Source: Microcebus murinus
Lineage: Eukaryota > Chordata > Mammalia > Primates > Cheirogaleidae
Length of the DNA: 64,000 nucleotides
Reading direction: 5' to 3'
Assembly (NCBI RefSeq): GCF_040939455.1
Contig: NC_134108.1
Location: 2,757,501-2,821,500 of the forward strand
The notes under the pieces are model-generated. The model was not told the DNA's origin. It saw nothing but the letters and a program-made list of their open reading frames with translations, and did no database searches. The position numbers were made by a program, and so were the translations under genes. Of the stretch, positions 50,831 through 62,760 are shown in pieces; position 1 is the first letter of the stretch; each line of letters begins with the position of its first letter.

Positions 50831-51360
50831 TGATGGTTGCAGCGGCTCCTTTTCTCTGTGCTGCGAGCCAACAGAGGTGTGTGTGGAGGGAGTGGGTGTT
50901 TTGTCTAAAATATTCGCATTTTTAAAGTCTGTTAATATACACTATTTGGGGATAAATAATTTAGGAGGCTTAAAATGCTTACAATATTAAAATTTTGGGG
51001 AAATTATTACCACTTGGCTGCATTAAAGCAAACCCTGGTGTTCTGCAGCTCTCACAGGCCCGATGAGGTCAGTCGCGATAACACAGATGCAAAATCTCCT
51101 TGCAAAGCTGAAAGAACCACAGACGTGTAGAATGGCACGTCTCTCACATGCCTGATCTTGAACTTGGGGTGCCGGTTGATGACTGGTTTATGCACACATC
51201 TGTGAGCACTTATTGAGCTTTTACTTTCCACCTCCTGAGAATTCTTGGCTATACTCCATAGGTTGTTGGGTCACGGGAGTTTCCTTTTATGAAAGCATGA
51301 CCCAAGCCATGTGCAATATCCTCCCAAGCATGTTTGCATGTTCATACCTACCTACATGTG
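50831..51360. other. Unique DNA, no gene seen
   Basis: AT-rich on the left, mixed on the right. A weak MIR-like phrase (ACATCTGTGAGCACTTATTG) lies near 51196. Nothing else is identified. Confidence 0.55.
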
Positions 51361-51363
51361 TGT

Positions 51364-51678
51364 ACAGCCGGCCCTCCGTATTCATGGGCTCTGCATCATT
51401 GGGTTCAATCAACCTCCGATTGAAAATACTTATCAAAAAAATAAGAAATAACAAAGCAACAATAAAAAAATAATATAAATTAAAAATACAGTAGAACAAC
51501 TATTTACATGGTGTTTACACTGTGTTTGGTGTTATGAGTGAGATGATTTAACGTGTGTAAGAGGATGTTTGTAGGCTACATGCAAATACTACACCATTTA
51601 TAGCAGAGACTTGAGCACCCTGGGGTTTTGATATCCACGGGGGTCCAGAAACCAATCCCCCACAAAAACCAAGGACGG

Positions 51679-51680
<2 letters not shown>
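51364..51680. mobile_element. Tigger/MER2-group DNA transposon fossil
   Basis: Starts TACAGCCGGCCCTCCGTATT and carries AACAACTATTTACATGGTGT, GTAGGCTACATGCAAATACT and TTGAGCACCCTGGGGTTTTG. It ends AACCAATCCCCCACAAAAAC, then CAAGGACGGCT, the inverted partner of the start. This is a non-autonomous Tc1/mariner (pogo-like) element with TA at its left edge. The exact family name is from memory and unverified. Confidence 0.75.

Positions 51681-51681
<1 letters not shown>

Positions 51682-51716
<35 letters not shown>
51682..51716. repeat. (GT)n microsatellite between two transposon fossils
   Basis: An uninterrupted GT run of about 17 units starts exactly where the right end of the Tigger-like element would finish (CGGCTCTGTGTG), so it probably grew from that terminus. 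Confidence 0.95.
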
Positions 51717-51718
<2 letters not shown>

Positions 51719-51727
51719 AAGGTAAGT

Positions 51728-52050
51728 AAGAGTATCCCTTGTCCAAGTGCTTGGAGCCAGAAGTATTTAGGATTTGGGGTTTTTTCAGATTTTGGAATAT
51801 TTGAGTATACATGATAAGATATTTCGGGGATGGGACCCAAGTCTAAACATGAAATCCGTTTATATTTCATACACGCCTTATACACATGGACTGAAGGTAA
51901 TTTTATATGATATTTTTAATAATTTTGTGCACCTGTCACATGAGGACAGGTGTGGAATTTTCCATTTGTGGCGTCATAGTGGCCCTCAAAAAGTTTCGGA
52001 TTTTGGAGCATTTCAGGTTTTGGAGTTTCAGATTAGGGGTGCCCAACCCG
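51728..52050. mobile_element. Second Tigger-type DNA transposon fossil
   Basis: Recognised by TATCCCTTGTCCAAGTGCTT at the left, TTTTTCAGATTTTGGAATAT, GGGATGGGACCCAAGTCTAA, and AAAAAGTTTCGGATTTTGGA, TTTCAGATTAGGGGTGCCCA at the right. The ends are inverted relatives (ATCCCTTGTCC / GGGTGCCCAACC). No transposase frame remains. The family name is uncertain. Confidence 0.75.
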
Positions 52051-52229
52051 TGTGTGCATATATGTGTGTAGAGGGGGTTGATTGCTGTTATTTGAGGCTT
52101 TATAAAGTTGCCACAAGTGCTGAATTAGCCCATACTGAGCAGTGGCTCCTAGAGGAATACAGGGCTGGGTTCCTGCAGCCTCTGGTTGCAACATTTTCAT
52201 CCACCGATCAATACATAACCTTGTTTTTT
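52051..52229. other. Short unique spacer
   Basis: Unique sequence before the Alu at 52246; no feature. Confidence 0.6.
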
Positions 52230-52245
52230 GTGTGTTTCTATTTTA

Positions 52246-54003
<1,758 letters not shown>

Positions 54004-54175
54004 ATTGGGCAGGTGGGAGGGGGAGGGGGGCGGGTATATACATACATAATGAGTAAGATGTGCACCATCTGGGGGATGGTCATGCTGGAAACTCAGACTT
54101 TTGGGGGAGGGGGGGAAAGGGTACTTTCTGAAACCTTAAAATTTATACCCCCATAATATGCCAAAATAAAAAAAA
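54004..54175 (+). mobile_element. L1 3'-end stub, sense
   Basis: A G-rich tract (GGGAGGGGGAGGGGGG), TATATACATACATAATGAGT, GTGCACCATCTGGGGGATGG, TCATGCTGGAAACTCAGACT, ACCCCCATAATATGCC and AAAATAAAAAAAA form about 170 bases of lemur L1 3' UTR with AATAAA and tail. The antisense stub at 30188-30328 is the same subfamily. I could not read a target-site duplication. Confidence 0.9.
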
Positions 54176-54360
54176 GTTATAAGAATTCTTGAATTATAAT
54201 TATAGCATTGTGATTCTTAAAAATTCTTTCATAACATCAGCATTACGTAGGAGTTTTTTGGTTTTGTTTTGTTTTTTCAGTAACTGAAAAAGCCCAGAGA
54301 GTAAGGCAACCCTTGCAGCATGTGCTGGGTGCTCCGCTAAGCACCACAGCCCGTCCTAGT
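54176..54360. other. Short unique spacer
   Basis: AT-rich sequence with a GTTTT run near 54259; no gene. Confidence 0.6.
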
Positions 54361-54460
54361 CCGGGGTGTGGCGGGGGATGGGGGGTGGGGTGTGTGTGGC
54401 CTGGGGGGCGTGGCTGGGCGTGACCGGGGCGTGACCGGGGTGTGGCCGGGGGCGCGCTTT
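54361..54460. repeat. G-rich minisatellite with G-quadruplex motif
   Basis: Four G runs at 54363-54366, 54373-54377, 54380-54385 and 54387-54390 are spaced by loops of 6, 2 and 1 bases, a canonical G-quadruplex pattern. After it, GGCGTGGCTGGGCGTGACCG and GGGCGTGACCGGGGTGTGGC are diverged copies of a roughly 11-base unit. On the minus strand this gives Pro/His-rich frames that are not genes. Confidence 0.8.
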
Positions 54461-54870
54461 CCAAAAGATGAAACCAGGGCTCTGAATAGTTAAGATGAAG
54501 CTAAGTGGGAATTCAGATCCAGGTGTGCCCAATTGCAAAACCCACTTTCCTTATCTTTGGTTTTATAAAGTGCAAATATGTGTCTAATTGCAAGTTAGAT
54601 TTTATTCACATCATTTGGAACTTTTGCTTGCAATTTTAGCTCCAGTATAGTTACAGGATTTTCTAGTATATTGGGGGTGGGGGGTGGATAAGGCAATTGA
54701 AAAAGTAAATTCATTGGACTAGGAACTAAAGTTTTATCCCCTGTGTAGAACCAAATTAGACTTCAAAAAAAAAGACGGCTTGCTTTTAACACCCCCAAGA
54801 TGTTATTAAAAGAAACCTTGAAATACAGTTTTTGTTCTGGCAGTATTGTCTTTTTAAACTGGCACACACG

Positions 54871-54871
<1 letters not shown>
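54461..54871. other. Unique DNA, no gene seen
   Basis: AT-rich unique sequence with short frames only. Confidence 0.6.
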
Positions 54872-54928
<57 letters not shown>

Positions 54929-54929
54929 G
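54872..54929. repeat. (TA)n microsatellite
   Basis: About 28 TA units with one CA interruption near 54914. The longest simple repeat in the window; it may form cruciform or melted DNA. Confidence 0.97.
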
Positions 54930-55254
54930 TATTAGTTGCCTTGTGAATCTTCCAAACAGAAAGCACTGTACTTAGCAAATTTGTCAGCAAATTTGTCATT
55001 TATTTAGATGCAGTGTGACGATATGATGAGCAATCAAAACGTTCCCATCTGTTCGCCGGGGAGAGTTTGAGCATAAACACCCCGGGCACTGTGTTCCGCC
55101 TTCCCGAGTTTTCTGGCCATCTTGCCTGTGTTGTCACCAGCGTCCTGTTCACTGTCGCTCCAGCGCTCCCTGCCGTCCTGCTCGCCGAGGTCGGCTCCAT
55201 CTCTGCTCTCCCTTCCGGATGCAACTGTTCCATCCCCTCACATCCGCCACTCAT
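54930..55254. other. Unique DNA, no gene seen
   Basis: Contains a short direct repeat (AGCAAATTTGTC at 54974 and 54986). Frames on both strands overlap. No known feature. Confidence 0.55.
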
Positions 55255-55720
55255 CCGAGCATGTCTGTTGAGCACCTGGTCCTGTCAGGCGCTATTCTGG
55301 GCATCGGGAATGCAGCGAAGAACAAACAGGAGTGCAGTCCTTGCTGGGCTTTGCTTTCTAGCAGAGGAAAGAGAAAGTAAACAGCATCAATACATTTAAA
55401 ATATGTTGACAGTGACGGGGGCAAGGGTTCCATACTGGGCGGTTTGGGAGCAAACCCTGCGGACACCCAGGGCAGGGCACTGCAGAGAGAAGGGGGAACG
55501 GCACAGGGGCTCTTGAGGTGAGATTTCGGGGTTCGTTGGGACGGTGAGGAGTCCAGGGTGGTGGGAGAGAAAGGGTCAGGGGAGGCGCGTCCAGGTGGGC
55601 TCCAGAGACTGGGCCACAAAGGCTGGTCCAAGGTTCTTGGCTTAGACTCTGAGCAAAGTTGGAAGCCAGTGGGGGACAGTCCCCTAGCCTTGGGAAGCCC
55701 TGGTGCAAGGCCATTTCCTG
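55255..55720 (-). mobile_element. L2 fragment, antisense, about 460 bp
   Basis: TGAGCACCTGGTCCTGTCAG, GCGCTATTCTGGGCATCGGG, AGTCCTTGCTGGGCTTTGCT, GTCTAGCAG-type phrase, GGCTCTTGAGGTGAGATTTC and CAAAGTTGGAAGCCAGTGGG follow the long antisense L2 3' region in order. It covers most of the minus frames 55251-55763 and 55358-55963, which are therefore unlikely to be genes. Confidence 0.8.
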
Positions 55721-56781
55721 AGCTGCATGGGCTGGCCCGGCACCAGCCCTGGGGAGAAGCCATCTGTTTTCTGATGCTTCCACCTGGAACCCATGAGGCG
55801 GCCAGTTGTACCCCTCAAAACCTGTTACAAAGGAGCAGAGCACGGCACCATCTAGCCCCCTCGCTTCCTCCAATAACCTTGTGAAGATCACTCTGGGGCT
55901 GCAAAACCTAATCTCACTGTTCAAATTGCTCTTGTTCCTCCCGTCCCTAGTATTTGCTGACATGGAGTTTCCTCATCCTCTTTGGGAACATTCCCCTGGT
56001 TCCGGTGATTCCAGGACAGCAGGTGCTAGCGGTCCCCCGTCTTCTCTGGGTGTCCCAAGCCTTGTTTGTTTCTCCACTGTGTTGGCGGTGGTTTTCCCTC
56101 TGCTTCCAGCAAACTCGATTCCAGAGTCAGAGGTTTCGGGTGCAGCCTGTCCTGGTTCTTCTGCCCACCTGGATCCACTGCCTTTGCAGGAGCCCAGCCG
56201 CCCTCCCCTCTGCGGGGAGGCCCCATCGCACCTGCACCTGCGCCTGCACCTGCTCCTGCACCTGCGAGTGCTGCCTCCTGCCTCCGGCTCCCCTCGGTCT
56301 CAGAGCAGACCAGGCCCTCACCTGGGGCCCGTTTACCGTCTGAGGTTCTCCCCGCTTGGCCAGCAGCACGTGCCCACTCCCCTGGCCCTTCACGCTGTGC
56401 CACTGTTAGCCCGGCTCTGGGCACACAGGCAGGGCGATGGTCCAGATCCGAGTCTCCCATCCGGGACCGAGGACCTCTGCAGTCCCTGCTCACGGGCCTC
56501 CGGGTGTTACCGCTAAGTACCAGCCAAGAAGACCCCTCGTGCCTGTGAGCCCAACCCCCACCTAAAACGTGCGGAAGATTCACCTTAACCGAGACCCCAC
56601 TCTGGGCTTGCTGGTTCTGGCCGGCAAGCTCCCTCTGCCTGAGTGACAGCGCCGTTGACCGCACCTCTGCTGCGCGTCCCTTCACTGCGACCCTGGTCTC
56701 CTGTGTGACGTGGGACCGCACGCCCCTCACCAGGGGTCACTGGCCCAAGATGACCCGCTTTGGCTCCAGACCATGTCTCGT
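55721..56781. other. GC-rich unique DNA, no gene supported
   Basis: Overlapping long frames on both strands (55806-56516 plus, 56066-56548 plus, 56026-56730 minus) reflect composition. They include an Ala-Pro repeat that comes from a tandem hexamer. No domain, splice pair or promoter set was convincing. Confidence 0.5.
56229..56264. repeat. Six tandem CNCCTG hexamers, four of them CACCTG
   Basis: Hexamers at 56229, 56235, 56241, 56247, 56253 and 56259 read CACCTG, CACCTG, CGCCTG, CACCTG, CTCCTG, CACCTG. CACCTG is the E2-box bound by ZEB, SNAIL and bHLH E-proteins, so the array is also a homotypic site cluster. The Ala-Pro and Gln-Val frames across it are artefacts. Confidence 0.9.
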
Positions 56782-56815
56782 GGGGAAGGAAGGAAGGGAG
56801 GGAGGGAGGGAGGGG
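56782..56815. repeat. (GGAA/GGGA)n microsatellite
   Basis: About eight tetranucleotide units, first GGAA and then GGGA, ending in GGGGAAATAA. Confidence 0.93.
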
Positions 56816-57071
56816 AAATAATTTATTTTATAAAATAACACATCTTTTCTGAATCACAAGTACCTAAACTATTACTTTTATCACTAAATTTGTGTATAGA
56901 GCTAGGCAAGGTTACTACTGGTTTGTCTGTAGCCCTGACATTTGGAAATATCCGTGAGCTTTCATTGGCTGCGTGTGATCGTCCCAGCTCCCGGCCGGTG
57001 GTGGTGAATATTTGGGATTTATGTACCATTTACCATTCGCAAGTGCTTGATTGTCACCTTTATTCTTTTGG
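56816..57071. other. Short unique spacer
   Basis: AT-rich unique sequence, no gene. Confidence 0.6.
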
Positions 57072-57085
57072 GGATTTTACTTTTT

Positions 57086-57415
57086 TTTTTTTTTTTTTTT
57101 TGAGACAGAGTCTCAATTGTTGCCCAGGCTAGAGTGAGTGCCGTGGCGTCAGCCTAGCTCACAGCAACCTCAAACTCCTGGGCTCAAGTAATCCTGCTGC
57201 CTCAGCCTCCCGAGTAGCTGGGACTACAGGCATGCGCCACCATGCCCGGCTAATTTTATATATATATTAGTTGGCCAATTAATTTCTTTCTATTTATAGT
57301 AGAGACGGGGTCTTGCTCTTGCTCAGGCTGGTTTTGAACTCCTGACCTCGAGCAATCCGCCCGCCTCAGCCTCCCAGAGTGCTAGGATTACAAGCGTGAG
57401 CCACTGCGCCCGGCT
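57086..57415 (-). mobile_element. Lemur-type Alu, antisense, 14-bp target duplication
   Basis: A long poly-T, GAGACAGAGTCTCAATTGT, both arms, the linker TATATATATTAGTTGGCC and GAGCCACTGCGCCCGGC. GGATTTTACTTTTT occurs at 57072-57085 and 57416-57429. A complete element. Confidence 0.97.
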
Positions 57416-57429
57416 GGATTTTACTTTTT

Positions 57430-58655
57430 GTATTTACAGAAATATTATATGCTTAATGCAGAAAATCAGAGAAAAAGAATTTTAAAAACTACCATGTGAA
57501 TGGTTATTTAAAACATATCAATATATGTATTTTTAATATTTAAATGCAGGTATGTATACACATATACATGTATTTAGACTTCTTACAAGTATTACTATAA
57601 CCATCTCATTGACGATTAGTAAAAAGTGCTAATAAAATTAATAAGTATAAACACAATCCTTAATGATTCTTAAAGACAGCTTAATACATACAAAAGGTCT
57701 AAATTTTTAAGGACTGACTTGCTTTTACCTGTGTGTGTGTCAGCTCAGGCTAGGATAACAATTAAATTCCATGTGCTGATTAAAGCAACCTCTACACAGA
57801 CTTCATAGACATAAAATTTCATTTCTTTATGACTTTCTAAAATTTCATCTTTTCAATATTTCAAGTGATTTTACTCAATCTGTTGAAATTAGTCAGGTTT
57901 TAGTATGAAAATATCACTTTTGTAAAGCTAAAGAAATCACTTTATGCAGGTGACGGGCTTTGGCTCCGCATAAAAATTCTCCTCGAACATCCACGTCAGG
58001 GTAGTTTGGAAACTGGGGCATGGTGGTGTTTCCTTGTATGCAGCAAATACCACGTTCTACTACACAAAAGCTGTAAGGGGTGGCGAAAAAATAATGACAG
58101 ATATGACATATCTGAGAATGATAAAAGGATTTAGGCCCACAGGACACAAGAGCTGAAATAACCAAAAGAAAAAAAAAAAAAAACCTCAAATCCATTAATT
58201 AGTTGACTTAAATTACTTTTTCATAGACATTGTTCAATAAACATGTTTCAATGTGACAAATTTCATGTCCATAAAAAAGGGAAGGTGGCTAGAACATGAC
58301 TCTTACCGGATTAAATTCTTCGTGGATGGATTTCGTGGTTATGCACAAATGAAGTACTAAGTGAAATCGATGGAAATTGAGACATTCTAACTTAGAGAAA
58401 ACGTAAAGTGTAAAAAGAACACATCTTTTGCTTCTATTTACATCTGTCTGTTTAATAATCTAGAGTACAGGAGGCCCTCACCGTCCGAAGGAACCCGGTA
58501 TCTAGAAAATTCCCCTCAAAGGAATTCTACCCAACGTGGGGACCAAAGTAGAGGGAAAAAATAGTGAATGAGACACTATTTTGAAAAATGAAAGCGAGTG
58601 ATTATATCTTATAGTTTAAACAGTAAGTATTAATTTCACTCATGAGTTAATGCTT
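57430..58655. other. AT-rich unique DNA with one curious small minus-strand frame
   Basis: No repeat family is recognised except simple AT-richness. The minus frame 57914-58195 (93 codons) begins with a hydrophobic, Phe-rich stretch and is cysteine-rich. Three acceptor-like pyrimidine-AG sites lie inside it. It matches nothing I know and is described under findings, not called as a gene. Confidence 0.5.
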
Positions 58656-58659
58656 AAAG

Positions 58660-59800
58660 TTTTTTTACTCTTGGCCAATGACCTCCCGCCATTCCTTATC
58701 GCAAAAATAGGATCAATCTCAGAGCCTCGCTTATCTTCTTCCTGACTCACGTCCGCCCACACCCAGAGGGCTCTCCACCTTCCCTCCCACTGAGACAGGT
58801 GAGACGTCCTCGTCCTGTCACAGACCTGTCCTCCCGCCAGTGCCTGGCCCCCCGTGAAAGCCAAAGTCTCCCTCCCCACCTCCTCCCCGGAGCTTCTGTC
58901 TTGAGCCCGTTGCCGTCAGCCCTCCCTCTCTGCGCTCCGGTGACACTGTCCTCTCTGTGGTCCCCGTGACCTCCTTCCCGCCAAATCCAGTGGACGTTTC
59001 TCTGTCCTCCCCTGGCCCCCTCAGCGGCATTTCGACTTAGCTGACAGCTCCGTCCTCCAAGCTCCCTGTCTCCCTGCTTCCTGGCGTCTCATCTCCTGCT
59101 TCCTCCGACTTCCCGGCTGTTGTCCGCCCTCCCCTGCTCGCTGCATGGTGGGGTCCCCGCCCCTTCTTTGTACCTACACTTTATCCCGGGCGATCTCACC
59201 CAAAGTAATAGTTTCAAACATCGTCTTTACGAAAATAATCCCCCAAATTCTACCTCCACCTTTTATTCTTTCAATGGGTAGCAGCCTACTGTTACAACAG
59301 CTTTGGGGACCGCCCCTCGTGGATGTCTTATTGGAACCGCAAACTTGATATGTCCGGGGGGTTCCTGTTTGCCGTCCTCCAATCAGCTCTCTGGTCTCCA
59401 GCCCTGTGCGTCTCGGCAGGTGGCGCCGACCTCCTGCCGAAACTCCAGCGGCCCTTCCCGCTCTCTCTTCCCCGTGCCCTTCTCATTCCTACCGTCAAAA
59501 AGTCCCGTCACCTTTGCTTCCAAAATACATCCTAAACCCATCTACTTCCTCCCGTCTCCACTAACCTAGTCCAAGTCCCATCCCAGTGGGCCTTTCTCCT
59601 GGCCCCGCCCGTGACAGTGTAGTCAGAGCATTCAGGGACGTTTTTTCCGAACATCTGAAGTCATATGAAGCTCCATTGATCACCATCCTCCAACGGGCTC
59701 CCAATGCACCAGAGTAAAAATCCAGACTCCTTACAAAGTTCTACAAAAGCTAAGCCCCACCTCATTCGCCGACGCCCCATCACTCCACCCCACCCTACCT
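58660..59800 (+). mobile_element. L2 LINE, degenerate reverse-transcriptase and 3' region, sense
   Basis: The sense order of the L2 ORF is preserved in fragments: CCAAATCCAGTGGACGTTTC, CTCAGCGGCATTTCGACTTA (the LSAAFD-type reading of L2), GGGCGATCTCACCCAAAG, GGATGTCTTATTGGAACCGC (a CLIGI-type box), TTCCAAAATACATCCTAAAC, TAGTCCAAGTCCCATCC and GCTCCCAATGCACCAGAGTA, then AAAATCCAGACTCCTTAC. Several internal deletions have shortened it. Stops and shifts destroy the frame. Being L2, it is ancient. Confidence 0.8.
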
Positions 59801-61750
59801 CCGTTGCTCAGGAAGTGAGGCAACAGGACTTGACGACGAGTCACCCAGGGGACACGGGGAGAGCAGCTCAGTTTGACAGTGTCTTGGTAACAGTGATGCA
59901 GCTGTGACAAGCAGGCCACCATGGTGCCCGTGCCTTTGCTCAGACACAGTGGAAGTTACCTCACAGCACACAGTGTGTGTCGCTGGTCCAGGCAGCTTTC
60001 CCTGAGGCAAACATTCAAGGACCTGGCCCCTTCTGCAGCCTCACCACGCCCAGGGCCTCTCTATTGCCGGCATCCGGACCATGGACAGTCACAGGGCGTG
60101 GAGACGGCACATCTGCTCCGAAGTTTGGCGTAGAAAGTGACCGTGATGCTTCTGTTCACGTTCCACTGGGAGAGGCCAGCCCACGGGCCACACCCCGGTG
60201 CAGAGGTGGCTGGGAGAGGTCATCCCTGACGGGAGCCGCTTCCTAGAACTCCCTTCTAGAGGAGGGGACAGAGATTGCACCGGTGGGGCGGCCAGCTCTG
60301 CACAGATAACCACTCTCCGAACCCAGGAATGCGGAACGCAGCGGTTTTGCAAGCGCGTAAGGTGAGTTCGCAGGGCGAGGTGCAGGGAGTGCTCCCGGGT
60401 GCGCTATCTATGCGTTTACTGGCAAATTGGGATAAAAATCAGTCAGGCGGCTGATAACTTGAGACCTTGAACCTAGGACACAAATCACAGGAAAACGCCT
60501 GCCCTCAGAAGCAGATGTGCCGCCTGTCTCTTTCAGTGCCACGTAAACGCAGCCTCTGAAGCACAGATGCAAATCACCGCCCGCCTTGTGGGTTTCCGAG
60601 AAGCAGGGGCGGCACGCGGAGAGGTGGCCTGTGGGGGTCACGGGGCTTCCTGGACCAGAGACGCTGAGGAGACCACCAGCTTGTGCAGCAGAAATGGGAT
60701 CTGTGTGTGTGATCCGTGCAGTTGCAGCAAAAGAGACTTGTCTTTGTTTCTGTTCAGTTTGGAAATAATTATCGATCACCGTTTCCTACGGCCCACACAC
60801 TCATGGCGTGAGAACCAAGGTGACCGAACGGTAGGTAGCTAACGAAGGACTGGGGTCTATCTGAAAAGCAACTTCGATGTCGGGATGGACACACGTCTCC
60901 GGGTACACAGACCCCAGCAGCGCACGTCCGATCAGCCAGTGTCCGTTGGCTAATTCTGTGGGTCAGGGCTGGGTCGGCGGTGAAGACAAGGAGAATGAGA
61001 AAGACAGTCGCACCCCGGAGAACCGCACCGTGGAGATAAAAGAGCAGAAACAGTAGAGAATGATCTAATCGCAGCCTAATGAGAACCGAGGCCTGCGCAG
61101 GGCGCCGGGACAGCAGGCAGCCCGGGGCGGCTCCTGGAAGGGGGGCTGAGTCCTACACGAGGAGCCGAGAGTGTCCGGAAAAGGCGTTCCGGCCCGAGAG
61201 GAGAGCGGACCCGACCGACCGGGCCGCTTAGTGTCAGGACAGGCTGGGCTGCAAGGGGGCGGGTGGGGACGGGGTGAGCACGCAGGGCCAGGGCTTTGCT
61301 AAGGAGCCCGGGCTTGTTCTACGGGAGCCAGCCGGTGTTTTAAAACGGAGGGGAGATACCGTCGTTTTTAATATTTTAGATGAATTGCTGGGACGAGTGG
61401 ATCTAAGGACGTGGCTGATGTGGAGTGAAGTGTAACACAGACCTTTGCTGCTCGGTGTGAGGTTTCGTTCATCCCCTAGGATTTAGGGGCCCGAGCCCAG
61501 GCTGCCTGTGGGGACAGGCGCCGGAGCGGCAGGGGAGACAGGCCCAGTCCTCGCAGGAAGTCGCCTCCAACCGGGCGAACGAACGCCTCCCTGCGCAGTC
61601 GCTAACACCTGCTGCTCAAGAACAGGTGCAGGGGTCAACCCCTGGGGAGGTGACCACAACTGCGGGTCTCTAGCTCTCCCGTCCCCACGCAGCCCCGGCT
61701 GTCCCCGTTCTGTCCCTGGCTGTGCACAGCGACAGTGACCTGCAACCGAA
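59801..61750. other. Unique DNA, CpG-rich at 61080-61330; no gene supported
   Basis: A mixed first half, then a CpG-rich patch (GTGTCCGGAAAAGGCGTTCC, GACCCGACCGACCGGGCCGC). No recognised gene or repeat. A 13-base AT core AATAATTATCGAT at 60765-60777 is homeodomain-like. Confidence 0.5.
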
Positions 61751-61754
61751 TCCC

Positions 61755-61830
61755 TCTGTCACTAATTAAGTGCAGGCCCCGGTCTGGTTTTAATTATCTA
61801 ATATGAACTTGCTCATAGCTTTATTCGGGG
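61755..61830. promoter_or_regulatory. Candidate homeodomain-site cluster in GC-rich DNA
   Basis: ACTAATTAAGTG begins at 61761 and TTTTAATTATCTAATATGAA spans about 61788-61807. They form a compact AT-rich island in otherwise CpG-rich sequence, with no repeat identity. Such islands are often conserved enhancer cores; here the evidence is only motif content. Confidence 0.3.
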
Positions 61831-62255
61831 AGGCCGGTCTGCGACATCCCGGTCAGTTCAGGGACCAGGGCAGAATGCGCTCTGTGCAGCGGGCACCGTG
61901 TCACCGGGTCTCCGGGCGCCGCTGCCGAGAGGGTGCGGTTCACGGCGTTGCTGCCGTCGGTTGTAGAGTTTGGCCCTGGGAAAGGAGCCTGGGAAGGGGG
62001 AACCGAAGCCCGTCACTGATCGGTCCTGCAATGTGTTTCCCATCACCAACCAACATTCACTGGGTTTGGAAGGAGGGTCTCCAACTGCAGCCTCTCGTAC
62101 TTTCCAACTGGGCGTCTGTACACAGGATAGAGAGAGAGGGAAGGAGACAGACAGAGACAGAGGAGGGAGAGAGGCAATTTCTGCCCACTGGTCCGACGTC
62201 TTTGTTTTTGAGTGCTCTGACTGGACAGATGTCCAGGCGTCCCTGAAGCAGAGAG
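61831..62255. other. Unique DNA, no gene supported
   Basis: Frames 61803-62246 and 61970-62668 (plus) overlap and have no known domains. A purine-rich AGAGAG tract lies at 62126-62175. Confidence 0.5.
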
Positions 62256-62259
62256 CTCA

Positions 62260-62760
62260 TGTCCCGGGAGCCCCCCGGCTGCCCCCACCCCCTCCCCCGG
62301 GCGCGGGGCGGGAAGGCCCCACGGGACACCTAGGAGCCCTGCCGGCTTCCCTGGCACCGTGGTGTGGTCTCCTCAGCTCCGGCCGGCTCGGCTTACCAGA
62401 GCCCCCCGACCAATCAGCCCCTTCCAGAACGATCACCGAGAGGGCCAATGAAAAATTAGTGTATGAGGAGACTCAGAAAGAAAAGGAAAAAACCAGGTTG
62501 CCGGGCAACCCGACTCCGTCAGCAGAGGGAGATGCTATTTTTACACGGGAAGGTGGCTGTGGCCGGTGCTGGCGGCAAACTCCTAGGACAGCAGAGCTCT
62601 GCCTCCGCCAGGGGCAGGGCCTCCCGAAGGCTGAGGGACGGGCCGCAAGATGCCACCACCCCCCGTGACCCTGCACGACGCACACATCCTCGGGTCACCG
62701 GGGAGGCGGGGCTCGGGGAACCCCCTGGAGGTCTCGGATGGAAGGGACGCGACTTTGTCA
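62260..62760 (+). promoter_or_regulatory. Promoter-like CpG-rich block: GC box, two CCAAT boxes, RFX X-box
   Basis: Within 205 bases lie a GC box GGGGCGGG (62305-62312), CCAAT at 62410-62414 in the classic context GACCAATCAG, a second CCAAT at 62445-62449 (35 bases on, about three to three and a half helical turns) and GTTGCCGGGCAAC at 62497-62509, a palindromic RFX X-box with a one-base centre. NF-Y and RFX are known to act together at many promoters, including MHC class II and ciliary genes. No TATA box or known first exon is seen. Direction is assumed from the order of sites. It may drive a non-coding transcript or a gene beyond the window. Confidence 0.5.

Noticed and set aside
55806..56516. 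Plus-strand frames with an Ala-Pro repeat
   Set aside because: The repeat is simply a translated CNCCTG hexamer array; the opposite strand is equally open.
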